A stretch of 64,000 nucleotides of DNA from Rhodoplanes sp046000175 (GCF_046000175.1 NZ_JBEOMB010000020.1:52695-116694), one strand, 5' to 3'; counted from the first letter of the stretch, positions 35,575-44,593 are shown. Numbers and translations: made by a program. The notes: generated from the letters alone by a model not told the origin.

Positions 35575-36260
35575 CGCTCGCCTCCTTCCAGCACGTAGTA
35601 GACCTGCGGACCGGCCCCGTATTCACGCTTGAGCTGGGCCGCCTTCTTGGTGCCGATCTGCCTGGCGACCTTGGAGGTGGGATCGTCGACGTCGCCGAAG
35701 GCGCGGGCGTCGACCGGGCAGACGAGATCGCAGGCGGGCGTGTATTGCGGGTCCTTGCCGATGCGGTCGGTCTTGCCGTCGGCCACGGCCTTCTCCAGCT
35801 TGTGCCAGCAGAATGTGCACTTCTCGGCCTTGCCGGCCTGCTTGCGATGGGTCCAGTGTCGCTCCGCCGCCGGCACCGCTTCGACCGGAGTCGGTGCCTC
35901 GCCGGGATAGAGGGTCGCGAGCTTCGCCCCGTTGATCTGCGGCACGCCGTAGGGGCAGACCGCCGCGCAGTAGCCGCAGCCCGTGCACTTGTCGTAGTCG
36001 ATCAGAACGACGCCGAGCTCGTTCTTGGTGATCGCCTTGAAGCCCGCCTTGTCGCAGGCGAGCTTGCACGGGGCGTTCTCGCAATGCATGCAGTTCATGG
36101 TGACGAAGGTGCGATAGACGTTCGGGAACGTGCCGCCTTCGGACTCCACCATCACGTTCCACGGCGAGTCCGGCGTGAAATTGTTCTCGACCGCACACGC
36201 CGCGACGCAGGCCCGGCAGCCCATGCACCGCTTGGTGTCGATCACGCGAACGAGCTTCAT
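35571..36260 (-). CDS. 4x[4Fe-4S] ferredoxin-type subunit (DmsB/PsrB/ArrB-like)
   Basis: A 229-residue protein starting MKLVRVIDTKRCMGCRACVA. Four Cys clusters are visible: CMGCRACVAAC, CMHCENAPCKLAC, CTGCGYCAAVCPYG and CTFCW with CDLVCPVDAR. This is the electron-transfer subunit layout of DMSO reductase-type enzymes. It passes electrons between the Mo subunit and cytochromes. It has no signal, so it is likely co-exported with the Tat-bearing catalytic subunit, whose gene ends 14 bases upstream. Confidence 0.93.
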   Translation of the reverse strand: MKLVRVIDTKRCMGCRACVAACAVENNFTPDSPWNVMVESEGGTFPNVYRTFVTMNCMHCENAPCKLACDKAGFKAITKNELGVVLIDYDKCTGCGYCAAVCPYGVPQINGAKLATLYPGEAPTPVEAVPAAERHWTHRKQAGKAEKCTFCWHKLEKAVADGKTDRIGKDPQYTPACDLVCPVDARAFGDVDDPTSKVARQIGTKKAAQLKREYGAGPQVYYVLEGGER

Positions 36261-36274
36261 GATCGGGGCTCCTC

Positions 36275-38965
36275 TCAGGCCTTGGTGATGCGGCACTTGG
36301 TGTCGTTGAACGAGTTCATCCCGGAGATCCTGTCCGGGTGGAGCTCGAGCACGCGGTTCACGTCGATTCCCTTGCGGGCGTAGGCCGGGTAGCTCGGCAG
36401 CGTCTGGCCGTAGTGGTAGGAGATGCCGACCGTGTCGGGCCGGATTCCTTCGGTGAACTTGCAGCGGCCCGTGACCTTGCCGACCCGCGTCTCCACGATC
36501 ACCTCGTCACCATCGACGAGACCGAGCTTGCGCGCCGCCGTCGTGTTGATCAGCACCCGGTTCTCCTGGGTGTCCTTGCCGAGGGCGAAGTTGAGGATCG
36601 GGTTGGTGTTGCTGCACGCCATCTGGTTCCGGTACATGCTCTTGAACGTGATCAGGTAGAAGGGCATGTCGGCGGCCTCCCGGTGGGGCGTCGGGAAGGC
36701 GTGCTCCTTGCGCGGGATCGGCGAGTAGGCGATCTGGTACTGGGCGACGTCGATGTTCCTGATCCCGTTCTTCTCGACCGTCTGCTTCACCTTCTCGAAC
36801 GTGCCGGCCATGGAGTCGGCGTAGAGCTGCATCTTCGGCTTGCCCGGCCCCTTGAACTTGTCCTCCACGCCGGACATGTACACCCGCTGCGGCGTCTTCT
36901 TCGACGCCACGAAGCCCTCCTTGACGGCGATGTCGAACGACTTGCCGCCGGTGGCGTTCAGCCAGATGGTCTCGACCGCCTCGCGCGGGGTGTACTCGCG
37001 TCCCTTCTCGAACTTGTGGGTCTTCAGGCCCCATCGCTCGTTGATCGCATCCACATAGGCGTCGCGGATGCCGAGCCGCTTCGACAGCTCCCACAGGATC
37101 GTGAAGCCGTCGTGCTGGAGGTTGTAGGGGTTGACGATCGGCTGCCGGATGCCGGTGTTGCTGGCGAACGGATGCGACCGCGTCGGCGCGAAGTGCCAGG
37201 ACTCCAGGAACCCGAGATCCGGCAGCACGATGTCGGACATCCACGCCGTCTCGGTCATGTTGATCTCGATGGTGACGTTGAACGTCTTCTCCATCGACTT
37301 GAACTGCGTCGTCGTGTCGGAGGTCGAGACCGGACGGTTGGTGGCGTAGAAGATCTGCATCTCCGGCTCGTAGGGCAGACCATAGGCCTTCGGATCCAGC
37401 ACCGTCAGCGCGACCTGCTGGCAGACGTCGTGGTGGCCGTTGGGGAAGTAGACGCTCTTGGCGAGGTCGACGCGCTTGGGCGGATACTCGCAGTAGGCCG
37501 GCGCCATGTAGGCCGGGCTGCGGCCGACCGGACCGAGGATCATGCCGCCGACCGCGTCGGGATTGCCGATCAGCATCTGCAGGATCAGGCCCGAGCGCCA
37601 GTTCTGAACGCCGAACTCGCGCGCCGTCATGCCGCGCCAGGTGTGGATCATCACGGGGCGGTAGCGGTGCGTGAGATCGCCCACCTTCGTGGTCGTGCCG
37701 ATGCGGGCCTCGCGGCCGATCATCGCGGCGAGCTCGCGGATCGTCTCGACCGGCACGCCGGCGATCTCGCCGGCCGCCTCCGGCGTCATCTCGCCGAGGC
37801 TCTCGGCGAAGACGTCGAACGCGGTCTTCACCGGCTTGCCGTCGACCGTGAAGCTGCCGCGCAGCGCCGGCACGACGCCGGCCTCGAACGGCCTGGCGCT
37901 CTTGCTCGCCGTGTCCCACACCAGCGGCTTGTCGCCGGCTCGCAGGATGCGCCCGTCGGCGCCGACGAGCTGCGGCGCGTTCGTGTAGGTCACCAGAAAG
38001 TCGGTGTCGATCTGGCCGGCCTCGATCAGCAGCCTGGACAGCGCGAGCACGATCGCGACGTCCTTGCCGGGGCGCACCGGGATCCACATGTCGGCCTTGG
38101 CGCCGACATGCGAGAGCCGCGGCTCGACCACCACCACCTTCATGCCGCGCTCGCGCGCGTCGGTCACGGCGTGGTCCATCCAGCGCGCGAACTGCTCGGC
38201 CTCGAAATAGTTCGAGCCGAACACCACGAACAGATTGCAGTGCTCGATGTCCGGCAGGAAGCCGTGATAGCCCCAGGTGATGTCGTCGGCGACGTGACGG
38301 GCGGATTCGCACGTCGTCGTGCGATGGATGATGTTCGGCGTGCCGAAGGCCTTGCCGAAGGCGAGCGGGAAGTTGTCGCCGATGAGATACTTCCCGTGGC
38401 CGTGCTGCCAGATCAGCTTGGACGGGTTCGTCGCCTTGATCCGCGCCATCCGCTCCGTGATGGTCGTGAACGCCTCCTCCCAGGAGATCTCGACCCACTT
38501 GGGATCCTGATCGAGGCCCTTCTTCGGATTGGTGCGCTTGAGCGGCGTCTTGACGCGATAGGGGTTGTACATCTGGAAGGCGCCGGCGACGCCCTTCGGG
38601 CAGATGCCGTGATTGAACACGTCGCGGCGTGCCGGATCGGTGCCGATCGAGCGGATCACGCCGCCGACCTTCTTCACCTCGATGCCGCAGAAGTTCACGC
38701 AGTGCACGCAGATGCTCTTGATGGTCTCGGCCGCGGCGGCCGGCGCGGCGGCACCCGGTGTCGCGGCGCCCTGCGCGACAGCGGGCCGGAGCGGCGTGAG
38801 CATCGGCGTAACGCCGGTCGCGGTCGCCAGCGCGGCGAGCGACGCGAAGCCCTTCAGAAGGTCACGTCGCGACGCGCTCCCGGACTCGCCATGCACCCCG
38901 CCATCGGGAGTGGCGTCCGTCGCGAGGGTGTGAGTGAGCGGCGCAGACGACGCTGTCATGGGCAT
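36275..38965 (-). CDS. Tat-exported molybdopterin oxidoreductase (Psr/Phs/Arr/Arx-like), substrate unknown
   Basis: An 896-residue bis-MGD enzyme. The Tat signal is SASRRDLLKGFASLAALATA (residues 30-49). The [4Fe-4S] ligands are CVHCVNFC (C86, C89, C93) and C122 in FNHGICPKG, spacing C-x2-C-x3-C-x28-C. HRTTTCESARH places a Cys (about 219) where polysulfide/thiosulfate/arsenate-type enzymes have the Mo ligand. It differs from AioA (which has no fourth Cys and no signal). Candidates are an ArxA/ArrA-like arsenic enzyme or a sulfur-oxyanion enzyme. It heads the operon FeS, diheme c, TorD, heptaheme c, cytochrome b. AGAGGAT precedes the ATG. Confidence 0.9.
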   Translation of the reverse strand: MPMTASSAPLTHTLATDATPDGGVHGESGSASRRDLLKGFASLAALATATGVTPMLTPLRPAVAQGAATPGAAAPAAAAETIKSICVHCVNFCGIEVKKVGGVIRSIGTDPARRDVFNHGICPKGVAGAFQMYNPYRVKTPLKRTNPKKGLDQDPKWVEISWEEAFTTITERMARIKATNPSKLIWQHGHGKYLIGDNFPLAFGKAFGTPNIIHRTTTCESARHVADDITWGYHGFLPDIEHCNLFVVFGSNYFEAEQFARWMDHAVTDARERGMKVVVVEPRLSHVGAKADMWIPVRPGKDVAIVLALSRLLIEAGQIDTDFLVTYTNAPQLVGADGRILRAGDKPLVWDTASKSARPFEAGVVPALRGSFTVDGKPVKTAFDVFAESLGEMTPEAAGEIAGVPVETIRELAAMIGREARIGTTTKVGDLTHRYRPVMIHTWRGMTAREFGVQNWRSGLILQMLIGNPDAVGGMILGPVGRSPAYMAPAYCEYPPKRVDLAKSVYFPNGHHDVCQQVALTVLDPKAYGLPYEPEMQIFYATNRPVSTSDTTTQFKSMEKTFNVTIEINMTETAWMSDIVLPDLGFLESWHFAPTRSHPFASNTGIRQPIVNPYNLQHDGFTILWELSKRLGIRDAYVDAINERWGLKTHKFEKGREYTPREAVETIWLNATGGKSFDIAVKEGFVASKKTPQRVYMSGVEDKFKGPGKPKMQLYADSMAGTFEKVKQTVEKNGIRNIDVAQYQIAYSPIPRKEHAFPTPHREAADMPFYLITFKSMYRNQMACSNTNPILNFALGKDTQENRVLINTTAARKLGLVDGDEVIVETRVGKVTGRCKFTEGIRPDTVGISYHYGQTLPSYPAYARKGIDVNRVLELHPDRISGMNSFNDTKCRITKA

Positions 38966-39394
38966 ATCCTCTCGACGATCCGGCCATGGGCGCGGCACAC
39001 GGGTTCGCGGGCGCGGCCGAGACCACGCGGAATGAGCTGTTCGGATCGGGGGTAAGGTGCGGAATCCGTCTCCGGCCGGAGACGGCCTTCAGGGGCCGGG
39101 CCTCCACGGCAGAAGCGCCGCGCCGGTTCGCGCCGAGACACGATCTGGACTGTCAGATCCCGTTGCAGACGGACGGCGGCGATGGCTGCACATGGGAGTC
39201 ACGCGGTGGGGAACCAGTGCCGTGGAGCATAGGCGCCGCACTTTCGAACGCCTTGAGATAACTCAATAAGTCATTGTTCCAATTTGGTAACGTCCATCGT
39301 CGCCGGCCCCCGGAGCGGCACCGAGGCGTAACGCCGCCCCGCTCACGTTACGCTCCGGTAACACCCTGGACGTCGCGTTACGCAGGAGGGACAC
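38966..39394. other. Divergent control region between Mo-enzyme operon and sensor operon
   Basis: The 429 bases contain no supported gene. The right half is less GC-rich and carries five phased GTAAC-type elements (39286-39382, separate entry). The ribosome site GCAGGAGGG of the binding-protein gene lies at 39382-39390. Confidence 0.6.
39286..39382. promoter_or_regulatory. Phased GTTACG/CGTAAC repeats, putative response-regulator sites
   Basis: Copies of (C)GTTACG or its complement lie at 39286-39292 (GGTAACG), 39327-39333 (CGTAACG), 39346-39352 (CGTTACG), 39357-39362 (GGTAAC) and 39376-39382 (CGTTACG). Their centres are spaced about 41, 19, 10 and 20 bases, close to whole DNA turns, so all would face one side of the helix. 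This fits cooperative binding by the Fis-type response regulator encoded downstream. Binding is inferred. Confidence 0.55.
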
Positions 39395-40225
39395 ATGCGT
39401 CGGTTCCTGATCTCGCTGGTCTTCGCGATGCTGTGCGTCGCCCCCGCGCGCGCCGACCCGCCGATTCGCTTCGGCCTCACGGCGGCGGTCGTGCGAGAGC
39501 ATCTGGATCTCTACGATCGTCTCGCCGCGTATCTCGGTCGCAAGGTCGGCCGCACCGTCCAGATCGTCCAGCGCCGCTCGTATCGCGAGGCGATGGAGCT
39601 GATCGAGAACGGCGAGCACGACTTCGCCTGGATCTGCAGCCTGCCCTACGCCAAATATCGCGACTCGCGACGCTTCGGCCTCCTCGCCGTGCCGGTGTTC
39701 CGCGGCGAGCCGCTGTACCGATCTTATCTGATCGTGCACCGGTCGAGCCCGGTGCAGACCATGGCGGAGCTGGAGAAGCGCGTCTTCGCCTATTCGGATC
39801 CGGACTCCAATACCGGCTACGCGGTGCCGCGCCGGCAGATCCACGAGCTCGGGCGCAATCCCGACAGCTTCTTCCGCCACACCTTCTTCACCTACGGCCA
39901 CACCGAGCAGATCGAGGCCGTCGCGGCCCGCCTGGCCGACGGGGCCGCGGTCGATTCCTACGTCTGGGAGTTCCTGGCCCGCCACGGATCGCCGCTGACC
40001 AACGACACCCGGATCGTCGCGCAGTCGGAGGCCTACGGCTTTCCGCCGCTGGTCTACCGGGTGGGCGTCGACCCGGCGCTCCGCGAGCGGATGGCGACCG
40101 CGCTCCTGACCATGGACAGCGACCCGGACGGCCGCCGCCTCCTGGCCGAGCTGATGCTCGACCGCTTCACCACGCCCGATCCCGCCCTCTACGACGGGGT
40201 CGGCCGGAACATCGATCGCCGCTGA
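39395..40225 (+). CDS. Periplasmic PhnD/AioX/ArxX-like binding protein
   Basis: A 276-residue protein with a Sec signal (MRRFLISLVFAMLCVAPARA). It belongs to the phosphate/phosphonate-type binding proteins: IRFGLTAAVVREHLDLYDRL, LIENGEHDFAWICSLPYAKY, FAYSDPDSNTGYAVPRRQIH, AAVDSYVWEFLA. In arsenite-oxidiser loci such a protein (AioX or ArxX) binds arsenite and signals to a neighbouring kinase; TtrS-like systems use the same fold. Here it is followed, with a TGATG overlap, by a kinase, so it is likely the sensory subunit. The ligand is not known. Confidence 0.88.
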   Translation: MRRFLISLVFAMLCVAPARADPPIRFGLTAAVVREHLDLYDRLAAYLGRKVGRTVQIVQRRSYREAMELIENGEHDFAWICSLPYAKYRDSRRFGLLAVPVFRGEPLYRSYLIVHRSSPVQTMAELEKRVFAYSDPDSNTGYAVPRRQIHELGRNPDSFFRHTFFTYGHTEQIEAVAARLADGAAVDSYVWEFLARHGSPLTNDTRIVAQSEAYGFPPLVYRVGVDPALRERMATALLTMDSDPDGRRLLAELMLDRFTTPDPALYDGVGRNIDRR

Positions 40226-41679
40226 TGCGCCTTCCGCCGTCTCCGAGCCTCTCCGTCAAGCTGCCGCTCGTCCTCAGTCTCGTGGTCGCGACCGTCGCGG
40301 CGACGATCGGGGCGGCCATGGTCTATCAGGACCGCAGCCGGCTGCGCGACGAGCTCGAGGGCAAGGCGCTGCTGCTCGCCCGCGCGGTCGCCGTCACGAC
40401 GCCGGAGCTGCTGCTGCGCGGCGACACCTGGTCGCTCTACAAGGTGCTCCGGCAGATCACCCAGGGCACCGAGCGCGGCGGCGAGGCGGCGACCGTGGCC
40501 GCCATGGTGCTCGATCCGGCGGGCCTCGTGCTGTCGCATCTCGACCCCGCCGCGTTCCCGATCGGACTGCCGGCGGCGCGCGAAAACTCCGCCGAGCACC
40601 GTCTGATGCAGGCGGCCCTCCGCATGACGGCGCCCGGCGTGCTTGACGGCGACGGCTTCGTCGAGGGCGTCGCGCCCGTCCAGACGGGAGGGCGCACCAT
40701 CGGGATCGTCCGGGTCCAGCTCTCGACCCAGGAGCTCGACCGGACGACGCGGAGCGCAAGTATCACCGTGCTGCTGCTCACGCTCGGCATGACCCTGGTC
40801 GGCAGCCTGATCGGGGCAGCCTGGTCGGTCCGCGCCGTTCGCCCGCTGCGCAGCCTGGCGCAATCGATGGAGCGGATCGGTCGCGGCGAGGTGACGCTAC
40901 TCCCGGTGTCGCGACGCGACGAGATCGGCCAGCTCGTCGACAGCTTCAACCGCATGGCGGTCGAGCTCGACGAGAAGCGGCGGCTCGCGGCCGAGCTGGC
41001 CGCCAACGAGAAGGTGATCGCGCTCGGGCGCATCGCCGCCGGCGTCGCCCACGAGGTCAACAATCCGCTCGCCGGCATGCTGAACTGCCTCAGCACGCTG
41101 CGGGCCAAGGCGAACGACCCGGAGCTGGTGGCGCGATACCTGCCTCTGATCGAGAAGGGGCTGCGGCGCATCGGCGCCCTGGTGAAGGATCTGCTGATCG
41201 AGCTGCGCGTCGAGGACGCGCGGGAGCCGGCCGATCCGTCCTGCCTCGAGGACATCCGCGATCTCGTCGCGGCCGAGATCGATCCGGCCCGCATCGCGCT
41301 CGCCTGGGACAACGGCCTCCAGCCGGGCGACCTCCTGAACCGACCCAAGATGCAGCAGGTGCTGCTCAACCTGATGCGCAACGCGGTCGACGCGATGCCC
41401 GAGGGCGGCCACCTGTCGTGCCGGTTCTGGGGCGAGCCGACCGATCTCTGGTTCGAGGTGACGGACACGGGGCACGGCATCGCGCCGGCGAACACGCAGC
41501 GCATCTTCGACCCGTTCTTCACCAGCCGGCCGAACGGCACCGGCCTCGGCCTGTGGATCGTGCTCCGGCTCGTCCGCTCGATGGGCGGCAGCATCGATGT
41601 CGACAGCGCCGCCGATCGCGGCACCACGTTCCGCATCCGCATTCCCCGGGAGACCGATCTTGTCGCGCAGCCAGCCTGA
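40225..41679 (+). CDS. Membrane sensor histidine kinase
   Basis: A 484-residue kinase: N-terminal TM helix (PLVLSLVVATVAATIGAAMV), a periplasmic domain of about 140 residues, a second TM helix (ITVLLLTLGMTLVGSLIGAA), a HAMP domain, then H-box GRIAAGVAHEVNNPLAGM (His276). The ATPase domain has NLMRNAVDAMPEGG, VTDTGHGIA and GTGLGLWIV. It probably reads the adjacent binding protein and phosphorylates the response regulator, whose start lies inside its last codons. This matches the order of AioX-S-R/ArxX-S-R sets. Confidence 0.92.
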   Translation: MRLPPSPSLSVKLPLVLSLVVATVAATIGAAMVYQDRSRLRDELEGKALLLARAVAVTTPELLLRGDTWSLYKVLRQITQGTERGGEAATVAAMVLDPAGLVLSHLDPAAFPIGLPAARENSAEHRLMQAALRMTAPGVLDGDGFVEGVAPVQTGGRTIGIVRVQLSTQELDRTTRSASITVLLLTLGMTLVGSLIGAAWSVRAVRPLRSLAQSMERIGRGEVTLLPVSRRDEIGQLVDSFNRMAVELDEKRRLAAELAANEKVIALGRIAAGVAHEVNNPLAGMLNCLSTLRAKANDPELVARYLPLIEKGLRRIGALVKDLLIELRVEDAREPADPSCLEDIRDLVAAEIDPARIALAWDNGLQPGDLLNRPKMQQVLLNLMRNAVDAMPEGGHLSCRFWGEPTDLWFEVTDTGHGIAPANTQRIFDPFFTSRPNGTGLGLWIVLRLVRSMGGSIDVDSAADRGTTFRIRIPRETDLVAQPA

Positions 41680-42214
41680 TCCTCATCCGATCCTGATCGT
41701 CGAGGACGACGAGATCATGCGCGTGTCGCTGGAGGACCGCTTCCGGCTGGAGGGATTTACGGTCGTCTCGGCGGCGACGATCGACCGGACGCGCCGCGAG
41801 CTCGAGCTCGGCCCGAAGCCGTGCCTCGTGATCACCGACGTGCGGCTGCCCGACGGCAGCGGGGCCGAGCTGTTCGACTTGTGCCGCACCACCCTTCCCG
41901 GCGTGCCGGTGGTGGTCATGACGGCGTTCGGATCGGTCGCCGACGCGGTGCGCCTGGTGAAGGCCGGCGCCCTCGACTATCTGGAGAAGCCGTTCGACCT
42001 CGACGATCTCGTCGATCTGGTGCGTGTCACGGTCCGCAGCCCCGAGCCCGGCGACGACCGCAGCCTGCGGAGCAGCCTCGAGGAGGCGGAGCGCGCCGCC
42101 ATCGTCGACGCCCTCGCCCGCAACGACTGGGCCGTCACCAAGACGGCGCAGGGGCTCGGCATCTCGCGAAAGAGCCTGTGGGAGAAGATGCGCCGCTATC
42201 GGATCGAACGCTGA
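41660..42214 (+). CDS. Response regulator with Fis-type HTH, no AAA+ domain
   Basis: A 184-residue regulator. The receiver domain has acidic ILIVEDDEIM, phosphoacceptor ITDVRLPDGSG (Asp60), VVMTAFGS and the Lys in LDYLEKPFDL. The C-terminal Fis-type HTH is KTAQGLGISRKSLWEKMRRY. The length equals the RegA/PrrA/ActR class, but the HTH is NtrC-like. AioR proteins usually carry a sigma-54 AAA+ domain that is missing here, so activation through sigma-70 is expected. TTG 41660 was chosen because CGGGAG lies 9-14 bases upstream and the preceding frame only overlaps the kinase. Confidence 0.88.
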   Translation: MSRSQPDPHPILIVEDDEIMRVSLEDRFRLEGFTVVSAATIDRTRRELELGPKPCLVITDVRLPDGSGAELFDLCRTTLPGVPVVVMTAFGSVADAVRLVKAGALDYLEKPFDLDDLVDLVRVTVRSPEPGDDRSLRSSLEEAERAAIVDALARNDWAVTKTAQGLGISRKSLWEKMRRYRIER

Positions 42215-42419
42215 CGCGCAATGGCCGGTGGTCGATCTCGATCACGTCGCGCATGGCCGACGGTCGGGGACGACGGCAGACCCGGCCCCGATGGCCCCTC
42301 TCGCCGACGCGGCGCGTCACGAGGTCTCCGAGACGGGCCCGCGATTGTGACCCACATCAATGCGCTTTCGCGCCGTCGCGGTCGGCTGGGCACGGGAAGG
42401 ACGAGACGAGGATGCTGCC

Positions 42420-43607
42420 ATGTCGAAGCCCGAAGCTGTCATCTGTGCGCCCGTTCGTACGGCGATCGGGACTTACAACGGCTCGCTGAAGGCGATCCCT
42501 GCGGTGCAATTGGGAGCGACCGTCATCCGGGAGACGCTCCGGCGGTCGACCGTCGATCCCGCACGAATCGAGGGAGTCGTTTTCGGCAACGTCATTCAGG
42601 CCGGGAACAAGATGAACCCCGCACGCCAGGCGGCCGTCGCCGGCGGCGTGCCGGTCGGAGCCCCTGCCATGACCGTGAACCGCGTCTGCGGCTCCGGCGC
42701 TCAGGCCATCGCCTCGGTGGCCCAGGACATCTGGCTCGGGCTCGCCAAGGCCGAGGTCGCCGGCGGAATGGAGAACATGGACACGGCCCCCTACCTCATG
42801 ACCGGTGCCCGGTGGGGCTATCGCATGGGCGACGCCCCGATCTTCGACGCCATGCTGCGGGACGGCCTCAACGATGCCTTCTCCGATCAGCACGCCGGGT
42901 GGCACACCGAGGATCTGGTGGAGAAGTTCGGGGTCAGCCGGGCCGATCAGGACCGCTGGGCGGAACGCTCACAGACGCGGTTCTCCGCGGCCCAGGCCGC
43001 CGGCAGGTTCGACGCCGAGATCGTCCCGGTCGAGATCCGGGGCCGCAAGGGGCCGGAGCTGTTCGCGAGGGACGAGCACAACCGGCCGGACACGACGCTG
43101 GAGTCGCTCGCGAAGCTCAAGCCTGCGTTCCGCAAGGACGGGACGATCACGGCCGGCAATGCGCCGGGCCTCAACACGGGTGCCGGCGCCATGATCGTGG
43201 CGGACCGCGCATTCGCGGAGAGCATCGGGCTGACGCCGATGGCCCGGCTCGTCTCGTTCGGCATCGGAGCCGTGGATCCCGGCATGTTCGGCATCGGGCC
43301 GGTGCCGGCCGTCCGCCAGGCCCTCGACCGCGCCGGCTGGACGATCGCCTCCGTCGAGCGGATCGAGATCAACGAGGCGTTCACGGCGATCACGCTCGCC
43401 GTGCTGCGCGAGCTCGGCCTGCCGGAGGACATCGTCAATGTCGAAGGGGGCGCGATCGCGCACGGGCATCCGATCGGCGCGACCGGTGCGATCCTGACGA
43501 CGCGGCTGCTTCATTCCATGACGCGCGACGGGCTCGACCGCGGCATCGTCACGCTGTGCATCGGCGGCGGCCAGGGGATCGCGCTGGCCCTCGAAGTCGT
43601 GCGGTGA
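42420..43607 (+). CDS. Acetyl-CoA C-acetyltransferase (thiolase)
   Basis: A 395-residue biosynthetic-type thiolase: APVRTAIGTYNGSLKAIPAV, the nucleophile in VNRVCGSGAQAIASVAQD (about Cys89), GGAIAHGHPIGATGAILTTR and VTLCIGGGQGIALALEVV. It is distinct from the fadA-like gene at 18 kb. It condenses or cleaves acetoacetyl-CoA. No operon partner is evident; it stands between the response regulator and arsH and is followed by a hairpin. GGACGAGACGAGGATGCTGCC precedes the start. Confidence 0.94.
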   Translation: MSKPEAVICAPVRTAIGTYNGSLKAIPAVQLGATVIRETLRRSTVDPARIEGVVFGNVIQAGNKMNPARQAAVAGGVPVGAPAMTVNRVCGSGAQAIASVAQDIWLGLAKAEVAGGMENMDTAPYLMTGARWGYRMGDAPIFDAMLRDGLNDAFSDQHAGWHTEDLVEKFGVSRADQDRWAERSQTRFSAAQAAGRFDAEIVPVEIRGRKGPELFARDEHNRPDTTLESLAKLKPAFRKDGTITAGNAPGLNTGAGAMIVADRAFAESIGLTPMARLVSFGIGAVDPGMFGIGPVPAVRQALDRAGWTIASVERIEINEAFTAITLAVLRELGLPEDIVNVEGGAIAHGHPIGATGAILTTRLLHSMTRDGLDRGIVTLCIGGGQGIALALEVVR

Positions 43608-43615
43608 CCGATCCC

Positions 43616-43650
43616 GGCGGCGCGAGCCGGTGAGCCCGGTTCGCGCCGCC
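43616..43650 (+). terminator. Hairpin after the thiolase gene
   Basis: A perfect 10-bp stem GGCGGCGCGA / TCGCGCCGCC with an inner CCGG/CCGG pairing, starting 9 bases after the thiolase stop. No T-run follows. Confidence 0.65.
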
Positions 43651-43819
43651 GATCCCGCTGCGCGGGAGCCGGTATGCAACACTCGGCCGACCGTGGACGG
43701 CCGGATCTCTCGGCCCGCTCCCGGACAGGAGCCGTCAGCGTCGACCATCGCAGCACGAGGAGCATAGGGCGCACCGCGTCCGGGAGCAGCTGCGATCGAC
43801 GCTGCGAGGCGGAGATCGG

Positions 43820-44593
43820 TCAATCGGAGTTCCTCACACCGGGCAGCCCGACCGGCCGCTCGACGGATCTTTCATGACTGATCGCAATCGCGCTCAGGTC
43901 GGTGCTGGCGTCCTTCGGCCCGTCGGCCTTTCGCTCACTGTACCGGTCGGTCAGGTAGTCCGAGCGGTCGCGCACCAGCAGCGTGAACTTCACCAGCTCC
44001 TCCATCACGTCGACGACACGGTCGTAGAGGGGCGACGGCTTCATGCGCCCCGCGTCGTCGAACTCCTGAAACGCCTTCGGTACGGACGACTGGTTGGGAA
44101 TCGTGACCATCCGCATCCACCGACCGAGAACACGGAGCGCATTCACCGTATTGAAGGACTGCGACCCTCCCGAAACCTGCATGACGGCGAGCGTTCGCCC
44201 TTGCGTCGGCCGTATCCCGCCCACCTCGAGGGGCAACCAGTCGATCTGGCTCTTGAAGATTCCCGTTATCGTCCCGTGCCGCTCGGGCGAGCACCAGACG
44301 TGGCCTTCCGACCACATCGACAGCTCGCGCAGCTCCGCGACCTTCGGATGGCTCGGAGGCACAGTGTCGGGCTGCGGCAGGCCACGTGGGTCGAACACGC
44401 GGGTTTCCGCGCCCAAATGATTCAGGAGCCGTTCGGCCTCGAGCGTCAGCAAGCGACTGTAGGAGCGCTCGCGCAACGACCCGTAGAGCAGGAGAATTCG
44501 CGGAGGGTGCGCCGAAGCCCGCACCGGCTGTAGCTTTCCCCAGGACGGCAGGTCGAGGTGCTCGACCGCCGCGCTCGGAAGATCGTCCATCAT
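43820..44593 (-). CDS. arsH: ArsH, NADPH-dependent FMN reductase / organoarsenical oxidase
   Basis: A 257-residue flavoprotein. The FMN-binding signature is LLLYGSLRERSYSRLLTLEA. Typical ArsH features are FDPRGLPQPDTVPPSHPKV, MWSEGHVWCSPERHGTITG, FKSQIDWLPLEVGGIRPTQG and LAVMQVSGGSQSFNTVNALR. ArsH oxidises trivalent methylated/aromatic arsenicals to the pentavalent form and reduces FMN or quinones. The start is ATG 44593 (a second ATG follows directly). It is downstream of the MFS transporter gene in the same direction, 35 bases apart. Confidence 0.95.
   Translation of the reverse strand: MMDDLPSAAVEHLDLPSWGKLQPVRASAHPPRILLLYGSLRERSYSRLLTLEAERLLNHLGAETRVFDPRGLPQPDTVPPSHPKVAELRELSMWSEGHVWCSPERHGTITGIFKSQIDWLPLEVGGIRPTQGRTLAVMQVSGGSQSFNTVNALRVLGRWMRMVTIPNQSSVPKAFQEFDDAGRMKPSPLYDRVVDVMEELVKFTLLVRDRSDYLTDRYSERKADGPKDASTDLSAIAISHERSVERPVGLPGVRNSD

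Noticed and set aside
36275..38965. Calling the second Mo enzyme ArxA or ArrA outright
   Set aside because: Motifs only place it in the Cys-ligand Psr/Phs/Arr/Arx group, and the neighbouring subunits differ from typical arx or arr operons.
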